Below, piece after piece: positions 38,212-47,872 of a stretch of DNA of 64,000 bases (position 1 is the stretch's first letter; each line of letters opens with the position of its first letter). Position numbers and translations under genes: made by a program. The DNA is from Arsukibacterium sp. MJ3 (GTDB lineage Bacteria; Pseudomonadota; Gammaproteobacteria; Enterobacterales; Alteromonadaceae), in the NCBI RefSeq assembly GCF_000987765.1, contig NZ_LAHP01000015.1:40087-104086 (forward strand), read 5' to 3'. The notes under the pieces were generated by a model. It saw nothing but the letters and a program-made list of their open reading frames with translations, did no database searches and had not been told where the DNA came from.

Positions 38212-38406
38212 TGCGCAAGGCTTACATAAGAACAGTATAGTGGAGTTACAGTAGCAAAAAACCGTAACATTTATAAGCGTCTTGATTAAATAAAGGAACA
38301 TGGCAACGTCTTGAAAAGTTAGTACTGTCGGTAATAAAAGTCGTATAACAACTGAAGTGCTGGCAAGATGCCTAATATTATACAGTGATAACCATGGGGA
38401 TATCTG

Positions 38407-38796
38407 ATGCCATTGCAACGTATTATGCACGTAGAAGACGATGAATCGATTAGAGCTGTAGCTGAAATTGCCCTTACCGATGTTGCCGGGTTTGAATTGC
38501 TTAGCTGCGGCAGCGGCCAAAGTGCCATTAACCAGGTAGAAGCCTTTGCCCCGCAGCTTATTTTGCTGGATGTGATGATGCCGCAAATGGACGGTTTGCA
38601 AACCCTGGCGGCATTAAGGCAGTTGCCTGGAGTAAAAACTATACCTGTCGTATTTATGACGGCAAGGATCCAACAAGCAGAAAAGCAGCATTATCTGGAT
38701 GCCGGTGCTATTGCGGTAATTGATAAACCATTTGATCCAATGCAACTTGGCGATACATTACACCGTTTGTATCAGCAACAATTAGACAATAACTAG
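38407..38796 (+). CDS. Single-domain response regulator
   Basis: CheY-like receiver protein of 129 residues with no output domain. The acidic pocket is seen at 10-12 (VEDDES), the phosphoacceptor at Asp55 (LLDVMMPQMDG), the conserved Thr at 85 and the Lys at 107 (DKPFD). The histidine kinase gene follows 64 bases downstream on the same strand, so they are likely partners. In the same block there are two proteins with HPt-like domains, suggesting a phosphorelay in which this receiver passes phosphate between them. Partner choice is inferred. Confidence 0.88.
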   Translation: MPLQRIMHVEDDESIRAVAEIALTDVAGFELLSCGSGQSAINQVEAFAPQLILLDVMMPQMDGLQTLAALRQLPGVKTIPVVFMTARIQQAEKQHYLDAGAIAVIDKPFDPMQLGDTLHRLYQQQLDNN

Positions 38797-38860
38797 TGTT
38801 GCATTACTGCACTTTGCAAAGCCAATAGGTTACATCAGAATTATAATTTGTGGAGAGTGT

Positions 38861-41224
38861 ATGCAGCAGCCTTTAACCCCCGAAAATGAGGCAGAGCGTT
38901 TGCAGGCTTTGCTCGATACTGCCTTGCTTGATACGGCTGCTGAACCACGATTTGACCGCCTGACGTCTCTGGTGCAGCAATGTTTAAGCACTGACATTGT
39001 GCTGGTGTCACTTATCGACAGCAATCGGCAGTGGTTTAAATCACGCCAAGGTTTAAGCGCCTGCGAAACCGGTCGGGACATTTCCTTTTGTGGCCATGCC
39101 ATTTTAGGCGCTGATATTTTTGAAATTTGTGATGCCAGTACAGATGCACGCTTTGCCGATAACCCGCTGGTAACCAGTGCGCCCTATATTCGTTTCTATG
39201 CCGGTGCACCGTTAACCATTGCCGGCCAACGAATTGGTACTTTGTGCCTTATCGACCCTAAGCCCAGACAGTTAGATAACAGAGAACGTCAGATATTGCG
39301 CCAGTTTGCGGATGCCATTGAGCAAGAAATTACTGACCGGTTACAGCAACAGGCTGAACGAGAACTTAAAGCCAGCCAAGATCAATTTCAAACGCTGGTG
39401 GCTAATATTCCGGGTATTACTTATCGTTGTAAGGCAGATAGTAACTGGACCATGCTGTACATGAGCAGCAGTATAGATCCCTTATCCGGTTATCCGGCCA
39501 GTGATTTTATAAATAATAGCGTGCGCAGCTACGCCAGTGTTATTCATCCTGACGATCGTGACTGGTTAGATAAGGACGTAGCCACATCGATTGAAACCAA
39601 GCAAAGCTGGCAGCTGAAATATCGGGTAATACATAAAAATGGTAACTTACGTTGGGTGGAGGAGCGAGGCCGGGCTCAGTATAACGATTTCGGCGAGGTT
39701 ACCTTTTTAGACGGTTTTGTTCTGGACATTACGGAAGAGAAAAAACTGCGGCAACAGTTACTGACGTTAACATCGCAGTTACCCGGAGTGGTCTACCAAT
39801 ATCAGCAATGGCCAGACGGTCGGGCTGCTTTCCCTTATGCCAGTAATGCTTTTGAAAAAATTTACGGTGTAACAGCAGAGCAGGTGAAAGAACATGCCGG
39901 CGCGGCATTTGCCACCATTTACCCGGAAGATTTACCTGCCCTGGCTGAGAGTATTGCGGCATCCGCAAAAAACCTGTCGCTGTGGCAGCATCAGTACCGG
40001 GTGCAGCGTGATAATCAATTAGCCTGGCTGTCAGGCCGGGCGACGCCTGAGGCTATGCTAGACGGAAGCACCTTATGGCACGGTTATATCGAAGATATTA
40101 CCAGTTCTAAACATTACTATCTTGAACTGGAGCGGGTGAATAAAACGCTGAAATTAACCCAGCAGCGGCTGGACATGGCCAGTGAAAATGCTTTAATAGG
40201 TTTTTGGCAGGCATCTTTAAAAAGTGGTGAGTTGTCATGGTCGCCGGTTATTTATCAGATTTTTGGTTTTAATGACAGTATTACTCCCAGTGTGGCTTTG
40301 TTTAAAAGCACTATTCATCCACTAGACCGGTTACTCGTTCAGCAAAGCGAACAACGCGCGATTGAAACCGGTTTACATGACGTGGTGCACCGGATAATTC
40401 GGCCCGATGGCAGTATTCGCTGGGTGCACGAACTGGCCAGAATGTTACCCGAGGCAGAAAACCCGGAGCAGGTGTTGATTGGTTCAGTACAGGATGTTAC
40501 CGAACGCATGCAGCTGTCACAAATGAAAGATCAGTTTATCGCCACGGTCAGCCATGAGCTGCGCACCCCGCTTACCTCAATTAATGGCGCACTTGCCTTA
40601 TTAAACTCCACTGCTTTAGGCCAGGTTCCTGCCAATATGCAACGCTTGTTACAGGTGGCTTTAAGTAACAGTGAGCGATTAACCCAGCTGGTAAATGACT
40701 TACTGGATATCGAAAAACTCAGTGCCGGCAAAATGCCATTTACTATTCAGCCACTGCCAGTAGAGGCAGAACTTTATAAAGCGGTTGAGAACCTGCAAGT
40801 TTTTGCCAACCAACATCAGGTGCAATTGCAGATTGTGCCGCCTGAAGCCCCGTTGGTGGTGCTGGCCGACAGTTTGCGTTTACAGCAAGTACTCACTAAT
40901 TTGTTATCGAACGCGATTAAGTTTTCGATTAAAGACGGCATGGTCAGCCTTGGCGTCTGGCAAAAAGATAAGATGATTCGAATTGAGGTAAAAGATACCG
41001 GTAACGGCATACCGCTGCAATTTCAAAGTCGGGTGTTTGAACGATTTGCTCAGGCCGATGATTCAAATCAACGACAAAACCGTGGTACGGGTTTAGGCTT
41101 GGCGATTAGTAAGGAATTGTTGGAACAAATGCAAGGCGACATCGGCTTTACCAGCGAAGTAGGGCGAGGTACCACGTTTTATTTTGATTTGCCGCTTGCC
41201 TCAGTTATTATCGATAACAGTTAG
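38861..41224 (+). CDS. GAF/PAS sensor histidine kinase
   Basis: Cytoplasmic sensor kinase, 787 residues, with no membrane helix visible. A GAF domain at about 25-155 (SLIDSNRQWFKSRQGL, then FCGHAIL and YAGAPLTI) is followed by three PAS/PAC modules (about 170-290, 295-415, 430-550, each ending in a GxVxDITE-type motif). The HisKA box is FIATVSHELRTPLTS with His565. The HATPase domain carries the N box (LTNLLSNAIKFS), G1 (DTGNGIP) and G2 (GTGLGLAISKELLEQM). No C-terminal receiver is present. It follows the small response regulator gene. The ligand of the GAF or PAS modules is unknown. Confidence 0.9.
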   Translation: MQQPLTPENEAERLQALLDTALLDTAAEPRFDRLTSLVQQCLSTDIVLVSLIDSNRQWFKSRQGLSACETGRDISFCGHAILGADIFEICDASTDARFADNPLVTSAPYIRFYAGAPLTIAGQRIGTLCLIDPKPRQLDNRERQILRQFADAIEQEITDRLQQQAERELKASQDQFQTLVANIPGITYRCKADSNWTMLYMSSSIDPLSGYPASDFINNSVRSYASVIHPDDRDWLDKDVATSIETKQSWQLKYRVIHKNGNLRWVEERGRAQYNDFGEVTFLDGFVLDITEEKKLRQQLLTLTSQLPGVVYQYQQWPDGRAAFPYASNAFEKIYGVTAEQVKEHAGAAFATIYPEDLPALAESIAASAKNLSLWQHQYRVQRDNQLAWLSGRATPEAMLDGSTLWHGYIEDITSSKHYYLELERVNKTLKLTQQRLDMASENALIGFWQASLKSGELSWSPVIYQIFGFNDSITPSVALFKSTIHPLDRLLVQQSEQRAIETGLHDVVHRIIRPDGSIRWVHELARMLPEAENPEQVLIGSVQDVTERMQLSQMKDQFIATVSHELRTPLTSINGALALLNSTALGQVPANMQRLLQVALSNSERLTQLVNDLLDIEKLSAGKMPFTIQPLPVEAELYKAVENLQVFANQHQVQLQIVPPEAPLVVLADSLRLQQVLTNLLSNAIKFSIKDGMVSLGVWQKDKMIRIEVKDTGNGIPLQFQSRVFERFAQADDSNQRQNRGTGLGLAISKELLEQMQGDIGFTSEVGRGTTFYFDLPLASVIIDNS

Positions 41225-41285
41225 CGCTAATATGCACATTAAGCTTATTAAAATAGTTGGTATGTGAACGTAATTCATTTTTTTT

Positions 41286-41312
41286 GTATTTGATGTATTT
41301 GATGTATTTGAC
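41286..41312. repeat. Three tandem 9-bp repeats upstream of diguanylate cyclase
   Basis: GTATTTGAT occurs twice and then GTATTTGAC, in direct tandem, just 9 bases before the start codon of the next gene. It overlaps the leader and ribosome binding region, where a change in copy number could alter spacing. Confidence 0.6.
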
Positions 41313-41321
41313 GGTGACATA

Positions 41322-42953
41322 ATGGAAAACAGCAAACTTAAAGTGAATTTGCCTGCGGCTTTTGGTGCAATAAGGCAACGCTTTGAACAAAACCTGGCCC
41401 AGCGCGTTATTGGCTTGCAACAAATACAAACGGTTGCTGATGTAAAAGCTTTAAGTTTACTGCCTGAGATTATCAGAGAAACCCATAAACTGGCGGGGGC
41501 TTGTGGCACTTTTGGCTTTGCCACACTGGGCACCATGGCAAGGCAAATTGAGCAGCTGACATCAGCAATACTGAATAAACCCGTGACAGAGCAACTGCAC
41601 ACCCTTACTGAATTAAAGCGTTTGCTGCAAGAATTTGACAGCGCGGTGAACGTGGTACTCAGTTCTGCTGATGCAACGCCAGCTGAGCAAATGCTACCGC
41701 AGCCTGAAAGTAACAGTGTGTGGTTGCTGTTAAATAATATGCCGTTAACCGCTGAGTTAACTGCGCAGTTAGCCGCATTTGGGCATGACGTAGTGCAGTT
41801 TACCGATTTTGACTCTTGCCTGAAAAAACTGCAGTTTACTGCACCAAAACTATTATTCAGCGCTACACAGCTTAGCAACGGCAGCGCGTTATTTAAACAG
41901 AAATTACTATTAGATTTGTTGATTAAAAAACACATCAGTTTAATGGTGTTTTCAGAAATCGATAACTTCGAGCTACGCATTCAGGCATCACAGTACCGGG
42001 CGCGGGAATTTTTTATTTCGCCGCTTGACGTGCCGAATATGCTTACTGCCAGCAGTGAACTGTTGGAGCAGCGTACGGGAAAGTCTGGCCGGGTATTTAT
42101 TGTTGATGATGACAGATTACTGGCAGAGCATTACGCCTTAGTGCTAAACAGCGTTGGCATCGAGACCCAAATTATTGGTCGGATCCACAATATTATTGAC
42201 GAGCTAACCCGCTTCCAGCCTGATCTAATTTTAATGGACATGTATATGCCTGAGTTCTCAGGCGCTGAGGTTGCGGGTTTAATCAGGCAGTACAAATCAT
42301 TAAAACGGTTGCCCATAGTGTTTTTATCATCTGAAACCAATAAAACACTGCAAATAAGAGCAATGGCTCATGGTGCTGATGACTTTATTACTAAGCCTAT
42401 CGATGATATTCAGCTAATTCAGGCGATAAAAATTCGGCTGGCTCGTAGTTTACAAATTAAAAACTTAATTGAAAAAGACAGTTTAACCTCGTTAATAAAA
42501 CACAGTGCTATAAAAGAAGCGGCAGATCTGGAATATGAACGTAGTGAACGAACGGGCACCCCGCTTAGCGTGGTAATGTTGGATATTGACCATTTTAAAA
42601 ACGTTAATGATAAATATGGTCATGCAGTCGGCGATTTGGTGATTACTTCGCTCGCAACCTTATTACGTAAGCGTATTCGTAAAACCGATCGGGCCGGGCG
42701 TTATGGCGGTGAAGAATTTATGCTGGTGTTGCCAGAGTGCTCGGCGGCGCAGTCTAGGTTGCTGGTAGAAAAAATACTGGCGGCATTTGCCAGTTTACAG
42801 TTTCAGGCAAATGACGCCCCCTTTGCCTGCACATTCTCGGCTGGAGTTGCCTGCACCGTGGATAACCACTTTACCAGCTCCACTCAATTAATTAACGCTG
42901 CTGATGGTGCATTATACCGCGCTAAGCATGCTGGACGAAACCAGGTTTGCTAA
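41322..42953 (+). CDS. HPt-REC-GGDEF diguanylate cyclase
   Basis: c-di-GMP synthase of 543 residues. An HPt-like domain at about 15-110 has His55 (ETHKLAGACGTFGF). A second module at about 125-245 looks like a degenerate receiver (no clear phosphoacceptor Asp). A canonical receiver at about 255-375 has VDDDR and Asp306 (LILMDMYMPE) with the Lys in TKPID. The GGDEF domain at about 385-540 has an intact GGEEF at 462-466, preceded by DHFKNVNDKYGHAVGD and followed by IADAxxALYRAK-like sequence, so it should be active. An I-site (RxxD) pattern could not be confirmed. It follows the kinase by 97 bases. Confidence 0.88.
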   Translation: MENSKLKVNLPAAFGAIRQRFEQNLAQRVIGLQQIQTVADVKALSLLPEIIRETHKLAGACGTFGFATLGTMARQIEQLTSAILNKPVTEQLHTLTELKRLLQEFDSAVNVVLSSADATPAEQMLPQPESNSVWLLLNNMPLTAELTAQLAAFGHDVVQFTDFDSCLKKLQFTAPKLLFSATQLSNGSALFKQKLLLDLLIKKHISLMVFSEIDNFELRIQASQYRAREFFISPLDVPNMLTASSELLEQRTGKSGRVFIVDDDRLLAEHYALVLNSVGIETQIIGRIHNIIDELTRFQPDLILMDMYMPEFSGAEVAGLIRQYKSLKRLPIVFLSSETNKTLQIRAMAHGADDFITKPIDDIQLIQAIKIRLARSLQIKNLIEKDSLTSLIKHSAIKEAADLEYERSERTGTPLSVVMLDIDHFKNVNDKYGHAVGDLVITSLATLLRKRIRKTDRAGRYGGEEFMLVLPECSAAQSRLLVEKILAAFASLQFQANDAPFACTFSAGVACTVDNHFTSSTQLINAADGALYRAKHAGRNQVC

Positions 42954-43010
42954 TTTAGGCCGCAGGTTTGGTTTTTCAGCCGCCCTTCTTAAAATTTTTT
43001 AACTAATAAC

Positions 43011-43037
43011 CTTGAATCGATTAGGGCTTATCCCCAT
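43011..43037 (+). promoter_or_regulatory. Sigma-32 promoter for dnaK
   Basis: Exact CTTGAA (43011-43016), 15-base spacer, CCCCAT (43032-43037), about 50 bases upstream of the dnaK start. No CIRCE inverted repeat (TTAGCACTC-N9-GAGTGCTAA) is present in the 135-base leader. Confidence 0.82.
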
Positions 43038-43088
43038 TAATTGCTCAACGCAATTGTTAATTGTTCAGAATATAAGTGGAGAGCCGTA

Positions 43089-45002
43089 ATGGGTAGAATA
43101 ATCGGTATTGATTTGGGTACCACCAATTCATGTGTTGCTGTATTAGATGGTAACAAACCTCGGGTTTTAGAAAATGCAGAAGGTACACGTACCACGCCTT
43201 CAATTATTGCTTATGCTGAAGATGGCGAAGTATTAGTAGGTCAGCCGGCAAAACGGCAGGCGGTAACTAACCCTAAAAATACCCTGTATGCGATTAAGCG
43301 TTTAATTGGCCGTCGCTTTGAAGACGAAGAAGTACAGCGTGATATTAAAATTATGCCGTTTAAGATAATTAAAGCGGATAATGGCGATGCCTGGGTTGAA
43401 GTAAAAGACAAAAAACTGGCTGCACCACAAATTTCAGCTGAAGTGCTGAAGAAAATGAAGAAAACTGCTGAAGATTTCTTAGGCGAGCCGGTAACTGCTG
43501 CGGTAATTACCGTACCTGCCTATTTTAATGATGCGCAGCGCCAAGCCACTAAAGATGCAGGCCGCATTGCTGGTTTAGACGTAAAGCGTATTATTAACGA
43601 GCCAACCGCTGCGGCACTGGCTTATGGTATGGATAAAAAGAAAGGCGACACCAAGATTGCGGTATATGACTTGGGTGGTGGTACTTTTGATATCTCTATT
43701 ATTGAAATTGATGATGTAGATGGCGAGCAAACATTTGAAGTGTTATCTACCAATGGTGATACTCATTTAGGTGGTGAAGACTTCGATAACCGGGTAATTA
43801 ATTATTTGGTTGAAGAGTTTAAAAAAGAGCAAGGCATGGATCTGCGTAATGATCCATTAGCTATGCAACGGTTAAAAGAAGCAGCTGAAAAAGCCAAGAT
43901 TGAGCTGTCATCTGCTTCGCAAACTGAAGTAAACCTGCCTTATATTACGGCAGATGCTTCAGGGCCAAAACACTTAAATATTAAAGTTACCCGCGCCAAA
44001 CTTGAGGCGTTAGTAGAAGACTTAGTACAGCGTACCTTAGAGCCGCTGAAAAAAGCGTTAGCTGATGCTGATTTAAAAGTAACCGACATTGATGAAATTA
44101 TTTTGGTAGGTGGGCAGACTCGGATGCCAAAAGTACAGGAAGCGGTAACGGCTTTCTTTGGCAAAGAACCTCGTAAAGACGTTAATCCTGATGAAGCGGT
44201 AGCGGTAGGTGCAGCAATTCAGGCTGGCGTACTGTCGGGCGAAGTGAAAGACGTCTTGTTGCTGGACGTAACGCCATTGTCTTTGGGTATTGAAACCATG
44301 GGTAGCGTGATGACCGCCCTTATTGAGCGTAACACCACGATACCAACTAAAAAGTCGCAAGTGTTTTCAACTGCGGATGACAACCAATCGGCAGTTACCA
44401 TTCACGTGCTGCAAGGTGAGCGTAAACGCGCCACTGATAATAAATCGCTGGGCCAGTTTAATTTAGAAGGTATTCGCGGTGGTCGTCGTGGTGAGCCGCA
44501 AATTGAAGTGACTTTCGATTTAGACGCTGATGGTATTTTACATGTGTCTGCAAAAGATAAAGATACCGGTAAAGAGCAGAAAATTACCATTAAAGCGTCT
44601 TCAGGTTTGTCAGAAGATGAAATTTCGGCCATGGTGCGTGACGCTGAAGCCCATGCTGAAGATGACAAAAAGTTTGAAGAGCTGGTGCAAACCCGTAATC
44701 AGGCTGATGCCATGGTGCATGCCACCCGCAAGCAGTTAGAAGAAGTGGGTGACAGTTTAGCCAGCGAAGACAAAGTAGCCATCGAAACGGCGATTAACGA
44801 GCTGGAAACAGCGTTGAAAACCAGTGATAAAGCAGAAATTGATGCAAAATCACAGGCGTTAGTACAAGCGTCGCAAAAGCTGATGGAAGCAGCACAGGCT
44901 AAATCCCAACAGGGTGGTGCTGATGCTGGTCAGCAGCAAGCAGCTGGTGCAGATGATGTTGTCGACGCTGAGTTTGAAGAAGTAAAAGACGACAACAAAT
45001 AA
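43089..45002 (+). CDS. dnaK: Chaperone DnaK (Hsp70)
   Basis: ATP-dependent Hsp70 chaperone, working with DnaJ and GrpE. Start ATG 43089 gives 637 residues (E. coli 638), beginning [18 protein letters not shown]; an upstream in-frame start at 43041 is rejected. The ATPase domain (1-385) has IDLGTTNS and [12 protein letters not shown]. The linker [17 protein letters not shown] leads into the substrate domain. The C-terminal EEVKDD tail, including the EEVD-like end ([11 protein letters not shown]), is typical of proteobacterial DnaK. A sigma-32 promoter precedes it, and dnaJ follows 58 bases later. Confidence 0.97.
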   Translation: MGRIIGIDLGTTNSCVAVLDGNKPRVLENAEGTRTTPSIIAYAEDGEVLVGQPAKRQAVTNPKNTLYAIKRLIGRRFEDEEVQRDIKIMPFKIIKADNGDAWVEVKDKKLAAPQISAEVLKKMKKTAEDFLGEPVTAAVITVPAYFNDAQRQATKDAGRIAGLDVKRIINEPTAAALAYGMDKKKGDTKIAVYDLGGGTFDISIIEIDDVDGEQTFEVLSTNGDTHLGGEDFDNRVINYLVEEFKKEQGMDLRNDPLAMQRLKEAAEKAKIELSSASQTEVNLPYITADASGPKHLNIKVTRAKLEALVEDLVQRTLEPLKKALADADLKVTDIDEIILVGGQTRMPKVQEAVTAFFGKEPRKDVNPDEAVAVGAAIQAGVLSGEVKDVLLLDVTPLSLGIETMGSVMTALIERNTTIPTKKSQVFSTADDNQSAVTIHVLQGERKRATDNKSLGQFNLEGIRGGRRGEPQIEVTFDLDADGILHVSAKDKDTGKEQKITIKASSGLSEDEISAMVRDAEAHAEDDKKFEELVQTRNQADAMVHATRKQLEEVGDSLASEDKVAIETAINELETALKTSDKAEIDAKSQALVQASQKLMEAAQAKSQQGGADAGQQQAAGADDVVDAEFEEVKDDNK

Positions 45003-45011
45003 AATAGGCCC

Positions 45012-45033
45012 GGGCTGTAGTATACTGCAGCCC
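45012..45033 (+). other. Hairpin between dnaK and dnaJ
   Basis: GGGCTG pairs with CAGCCC across a nine-base-pair stem with one wobble and a four-base loop. It is followed by a weak T stretch (TTTGATT). It may slow transcription or partly terminate it, reducing dnaJ relative to dnaK. Confidence 0.45.
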
Positions 45034-45060
45034 TTTGATTAAGAAGTAAGCACTAAATTT

Positions 45061-46203
45061 ATGTCAAAGCGTGACTACTATGAAGTATTGGGTGTCGCTA
45101 AAGGCGCCGATGATAAAGACATCAAAAAGGCTTATAAACGCCTCGCTATGAAATTTCACCCTGACCGAACGCAGGGTGACAAAGGCATGGAAGAGAAGTT
45201 TAAAGAAGTCCAGGAAGCCTATGAGGTTTTATCAGACGAGCAAAAACGCGCTGCCTACGATCGTTTTGGCCATGCCGGGGTTGATCCTAACCGTGGTGGT
45301 GGCGGTGGTGCAGGCGGAGCGGGTGCTGGCGACTTTGGTGATATTTTCGGCGATGTATTTGGTGATATCTTTGGTGGCAACGGCCGCGGTGGTCAATCGC
45401 GGGCGCAGCGTGGCTCAGACTTACGTTATAATCTGGAATTACACTTAGAAGAAGCAGTGAAAGGTAAGTCGGTTGATATTAAAGTGCCTACTTATGTTAG
45501 CTGTGACAGTTGCGACGGTTCAGGTGCTAAAAAAGGCACTTCGGCAAAAAGCTGTAACACTTGTCGCGGTGCTGGGCAGGTAACCATGCGTCAAGGTTTC
45601 TTTGCAGTGCAACAAACCTGCCCAACCTGTAATGGTCGTGGCAAAATTATTCCAGAGCCGTGCAGTAAGTGTCATGGTGAAGGCCGGGTTGAAAAAACCA
45701 AAACCTTGTCGGTAAAAATTCCAGCAGGAGTCGACACCGGTGATCGTATTCGTTTAACCGGCGAAGGTGAAGCCGGTATGCATGGTGCGCCGGCGGGCGA
45801 CCTTTATGTGCAGGTAAATGTAAAAGCGCACGCTATTTTTCAACGCGACGGCAATAACCTGTACTGCGATGTACCACTAAGTTTTGCCACCGCTGCACTG
45901 GGTGGTGAGATTGCTGTGCCAACGCTTGATGGCAGAATAAAACTGAAAATACCTGCCGAGACGCAAACTGAAAAAATGTTTCGTTTGCGTGGTAAAGGGG
46001 TGCAGTCGGTGCGTGGTGGCGGTGTTGGCGATCTGGTGTGTAAGGTTGTTATTGAAACCCCGGTTAACCTAAGCGATAAACAAAAAGAGTTGTTGCGTCA
46101 GCTGGATGACAGCATGGCTGGCGAAAGTGAAGCTAAGCATCGACCAAAGTCGAAAGGTTTTTTTGATGGTGTTAAAAAGTTCTTTGATGATTTAACCGGT
46201 TAA
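45061..46203 (+). CDS. dnaJ: Chaperone DnaJ (Hsp40)
   Basis: Co-chaperone that stimulates DnaK ATPase and delivers substrates. The 380-residue type A protein has a J-domain (1-70) with HPD in FHPDRTQ, a glycine/phenylalanine-rich linker (about 77-115), and four zinc-binding repeats ([32 protein letters not shown], about residues 148-215). The C-terminal substrate domains follow ([31 protein letters not shown]). Ends before a strong terminator. It is co-transcribed with dnaK. Confidence 0.97.
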   Translation: MSKRDYYEVLGVAKGADDKDIKKAYKRLAMKFHPDRTQGDKGMEEKFKEVQEAYEVLSDEQKRAAYDRFGHAGVDPNRGGGGGAGGAGAGDFGDIFGDVFGDIFGGNGRGGQSRAQRGSDLRYNLELHLEEAVKGKSVDIKVPTYVSCDSCDGSGAKKGTSAKSCNTCRGAGQVTMRQGFFAVQQTCPTCNGRGKIIPEPCSKCHGEGRVEKTKTLSVKIPAGVDTGDRIRLTGEGEAGMHGAPAGDLYVQVNVKAHAIFQRDGNNLYCDVPLSFATAALGGEIAVPTLDGRIKLKIPAETQTEKMFRLRGKGVQSVRGGGVGDLVCKVVIETPVNLSDKQKELLRQLDDSMAGESEAKHRPKSKGFFDGVKKFFDDLTG

Positions 46204-46210
46204 ATACCTT

Positions 46211-46238
46211 AAAAACCACCTTCGGGTGGTTTTTTTTT
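46211..46238 (+). terminator. dnaKJ operon terminator
   Basis: AAAAACCACC TTCG GGTGGTTTTT hairpin with a UUCG tetraloop, followed by an extended T run. It ends the dnaK-dnaJ transcript just after the dnaJ stop. Confidence 0.9.
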
Positions 46239-46303
46239 CAGTTCCCGATACAATTAACCGCAAGGTTTTTCCTCCGTGGATTTATATTAATAAGGATTTT
46301 GTT

Positions 46304-47104
46304 ATGCTGAAGACGTTTTCACTGGCGGCGGTTGCTGCAATGGTTTTAGTAGCGTGTGCGCAATCTCCCACCGGGCGCAATCAGATAATGCTATTTGATG
46401 ATAGCCAACTAAGCAGCATGGGCGAGAAAACGTTCGACATCATGAAAGCTGAAACGCCCATTAGCAAAGATGCTAAAACCAATAATTACGTGCAATGCAT
46501 AGCCAGTGCATTGCTCAGAGTAACCCCGGAGAAATACCTGACTAACCCTTGGGAAGTTGTGGTGTTTGATAGTGAGCAAGTAAATGCGTTTGCTTTGCCC
46601 GGTGGTAAGATAGGCGTGTACACTGGCCTGTTAAACGTAGCTGAAAATCAAGAGCAATTAGCCGCCGTAATTGGCCATGAAATTGCGCATGTGATTGCCG
46701 GTCACAGCAATGAGCGTTTATCCACTAACCAGTTTGTGCAGTCTGCTTTAGCGCTGGGTGATGCGGGTACCAAAGCCTATGGAGTACAGTATCAGCAAGA
46801 AATAATGACCGCGCTGGGATTAGGCGCTCAGTTAGGGGTAACACTGCCTTTTAGCCGTACGCATGAATCTGAAGCAGATATTGTAGGTTTAGATTTAATG
46901 GCAAAAGCTGGTTTCGAACCACGCCAGGCGGTGAACCTGTGGCAAAATATGGCGGCTGCTAGCAGCAATAGCATGCCACAATTTTTATCCAGTCACCCGA
47001 TACCGCAAAACCGAATTACTGATTTACGGGCCAAAATGCCAGAGGCGATGGCCACGTTTAACGAGCGAAAAAAAGCTGGCCGTTTACCAAATTGTAGTCG
47101 ATAA
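46304..47104 (+). CDS. M48-family zinc metalloprotease lipoprotein
   Basis: Periplasmic lipoprotein protease of 266 residues from ATG 46304, which follows TAAGGA; a TTG or ATG further up would enter the dnaJ terminator. Signal peptide ends in LVA-Cys18. The zinc motif HEIAH is in GHEIAHVIAGHSNER, with the third ligand Glu in SRTHESEADIVGLDLMAKAGFEP. The length and architecture match the LoiP/YcaL type of E. coli, which act on misfolded outer-membrane proteins. The neighbours (heat-shock genes) fit an envelope quality-control role, but no sigma-32 site precedes it. Confidence 0.87.
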   Translation: MLKTFSLAAVAAMVLVACAQSPTGRNQIMLFDDSQLSSMGEKTFDIMKAETPISKDAKTNNYVQCIASALLRVTPEKYLTNPWEVVVFDSEQVNAFALPGGKIGVYTGLLNVAENQEQLAAVIGHEIAHVIAGHSNERLSTNQFVQSALALGDAGTKAYGVQYQQEIMTALGLGAQLGVTLPFSRTHESEADIVGLDLMAKAGFEPRQAVNLWQNMAAASSNSMPQFLSSHPIPQNRITDLRAKMPEAMATFNERKKAGRLPNCSR

Positions 47105-47281
47105 TTAGTATAAATTATGGTGGTTGACGTCAGATTAATTTACAATTTTGCATTTTTTTGATGGTTTTACTTCTATATAATGTATTATTTCAATCGATTA
47201 CAGCTTTGGTTTAAAATTTGCATATCATATTCATAATGCCTAGCAGTAAGCTGAACCAACAGGACAAGGGTGATAAAATTT

Positions 47282-47872
47282 ATGGACAATAAGGATATTA
47301 ATGCAACCAGTGGTCGCCGTAAATTTTTAGTGCGAGCGGGCATGGGCTCTTTACCCGTACTAATGGCGTTAAAAAGTAAAGGTGCCTGGGGCTATAGCAC
47401 TCAAAACTGTAATTTAAGTGCCTCCATGTCAAAAATGCAATCGGTGCAAGCAGAGCAATTTGAAACCTGCCGGGCTGGTTTTTTATCGCATGGTGGAGGC
47501 AAACAATATTTTGATCTTGGCTCTGGTAACGAGCGCAAAGGTTATTTTAATTCAACGTCTACCAAATATCATAAGAATGGTGTTGAGACTTTCACCTATG
47601 CTGGCATAGTGATTAATGAAAATACCCGGTTTAATGATATTTTCGCTGGTGGTTATGGCGGTACTCTTAAAGAGGCTGTTAATCAGGGCGGAGATAACAA
47701 TTTAATCCGAAATATTGCCAGCTCATTTCTGCATTCAATGTTTTACTATGGTCAGGGTTTATACCCGGATCCTGCTGCTTTTGTTGACGCATACAATACG
47801 GCAATGTTGAACGGTCAAACCGTCCAGTTGTCGAAGGTATTGAAAATGTATATAGACGGCACTAGCAACTAG
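47282..47872 (+). CDS. Tat-signal protein of unknown function
   Basis: Not recognised. The 196-residue reading starts at ATG 47282 with AAGGGTG upstream; GTG 47270 is an alternative. The N-terminus has a twin-arginine-type motif, GRRKFLVRAG, followed by a short hydrophobic stretch, and cleavage may occur near GAWGYS. The mature part is polar with Cys near 46 and 62 and a glycine-rich middle (IFAGGYGGTLK). There is no known domain. It is the first gene of a compact cassette followed by a 59-residue ORF, an HprK-related kinase and a nucleotidyltransferase, so it may be a substrate or exported partner of that system. Confidence 0.65.
   Translation: MDNKDINATSGRRKFLVRAGMGSLPVLMALKSKGAWGYSTQNCNLSASMSKMQSVQAEQFETCRAGFLSHGGGKQYFDLGSGNERKGYFNSTSTKYHKNGVETFTYAGIVINENTRFNDIFAGGYGGTLKEAVNQGGDNNLIRNIASSFLHSMFYYGQGLYPDPAAFVDAYNTAMLNGQTVQLSKVLKMYIDGTSN

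Noticed and set aside
38212..38601. Upstream extension of the HPt-REC-REC-GGDEF-EAL protein by 130 residues
   Set aside because: The extra stretch runs through the response-regulator gene on the other strand and the intergenic region, and it has no domain. ATG 38211 gives an HPt domain starting near residue 20.
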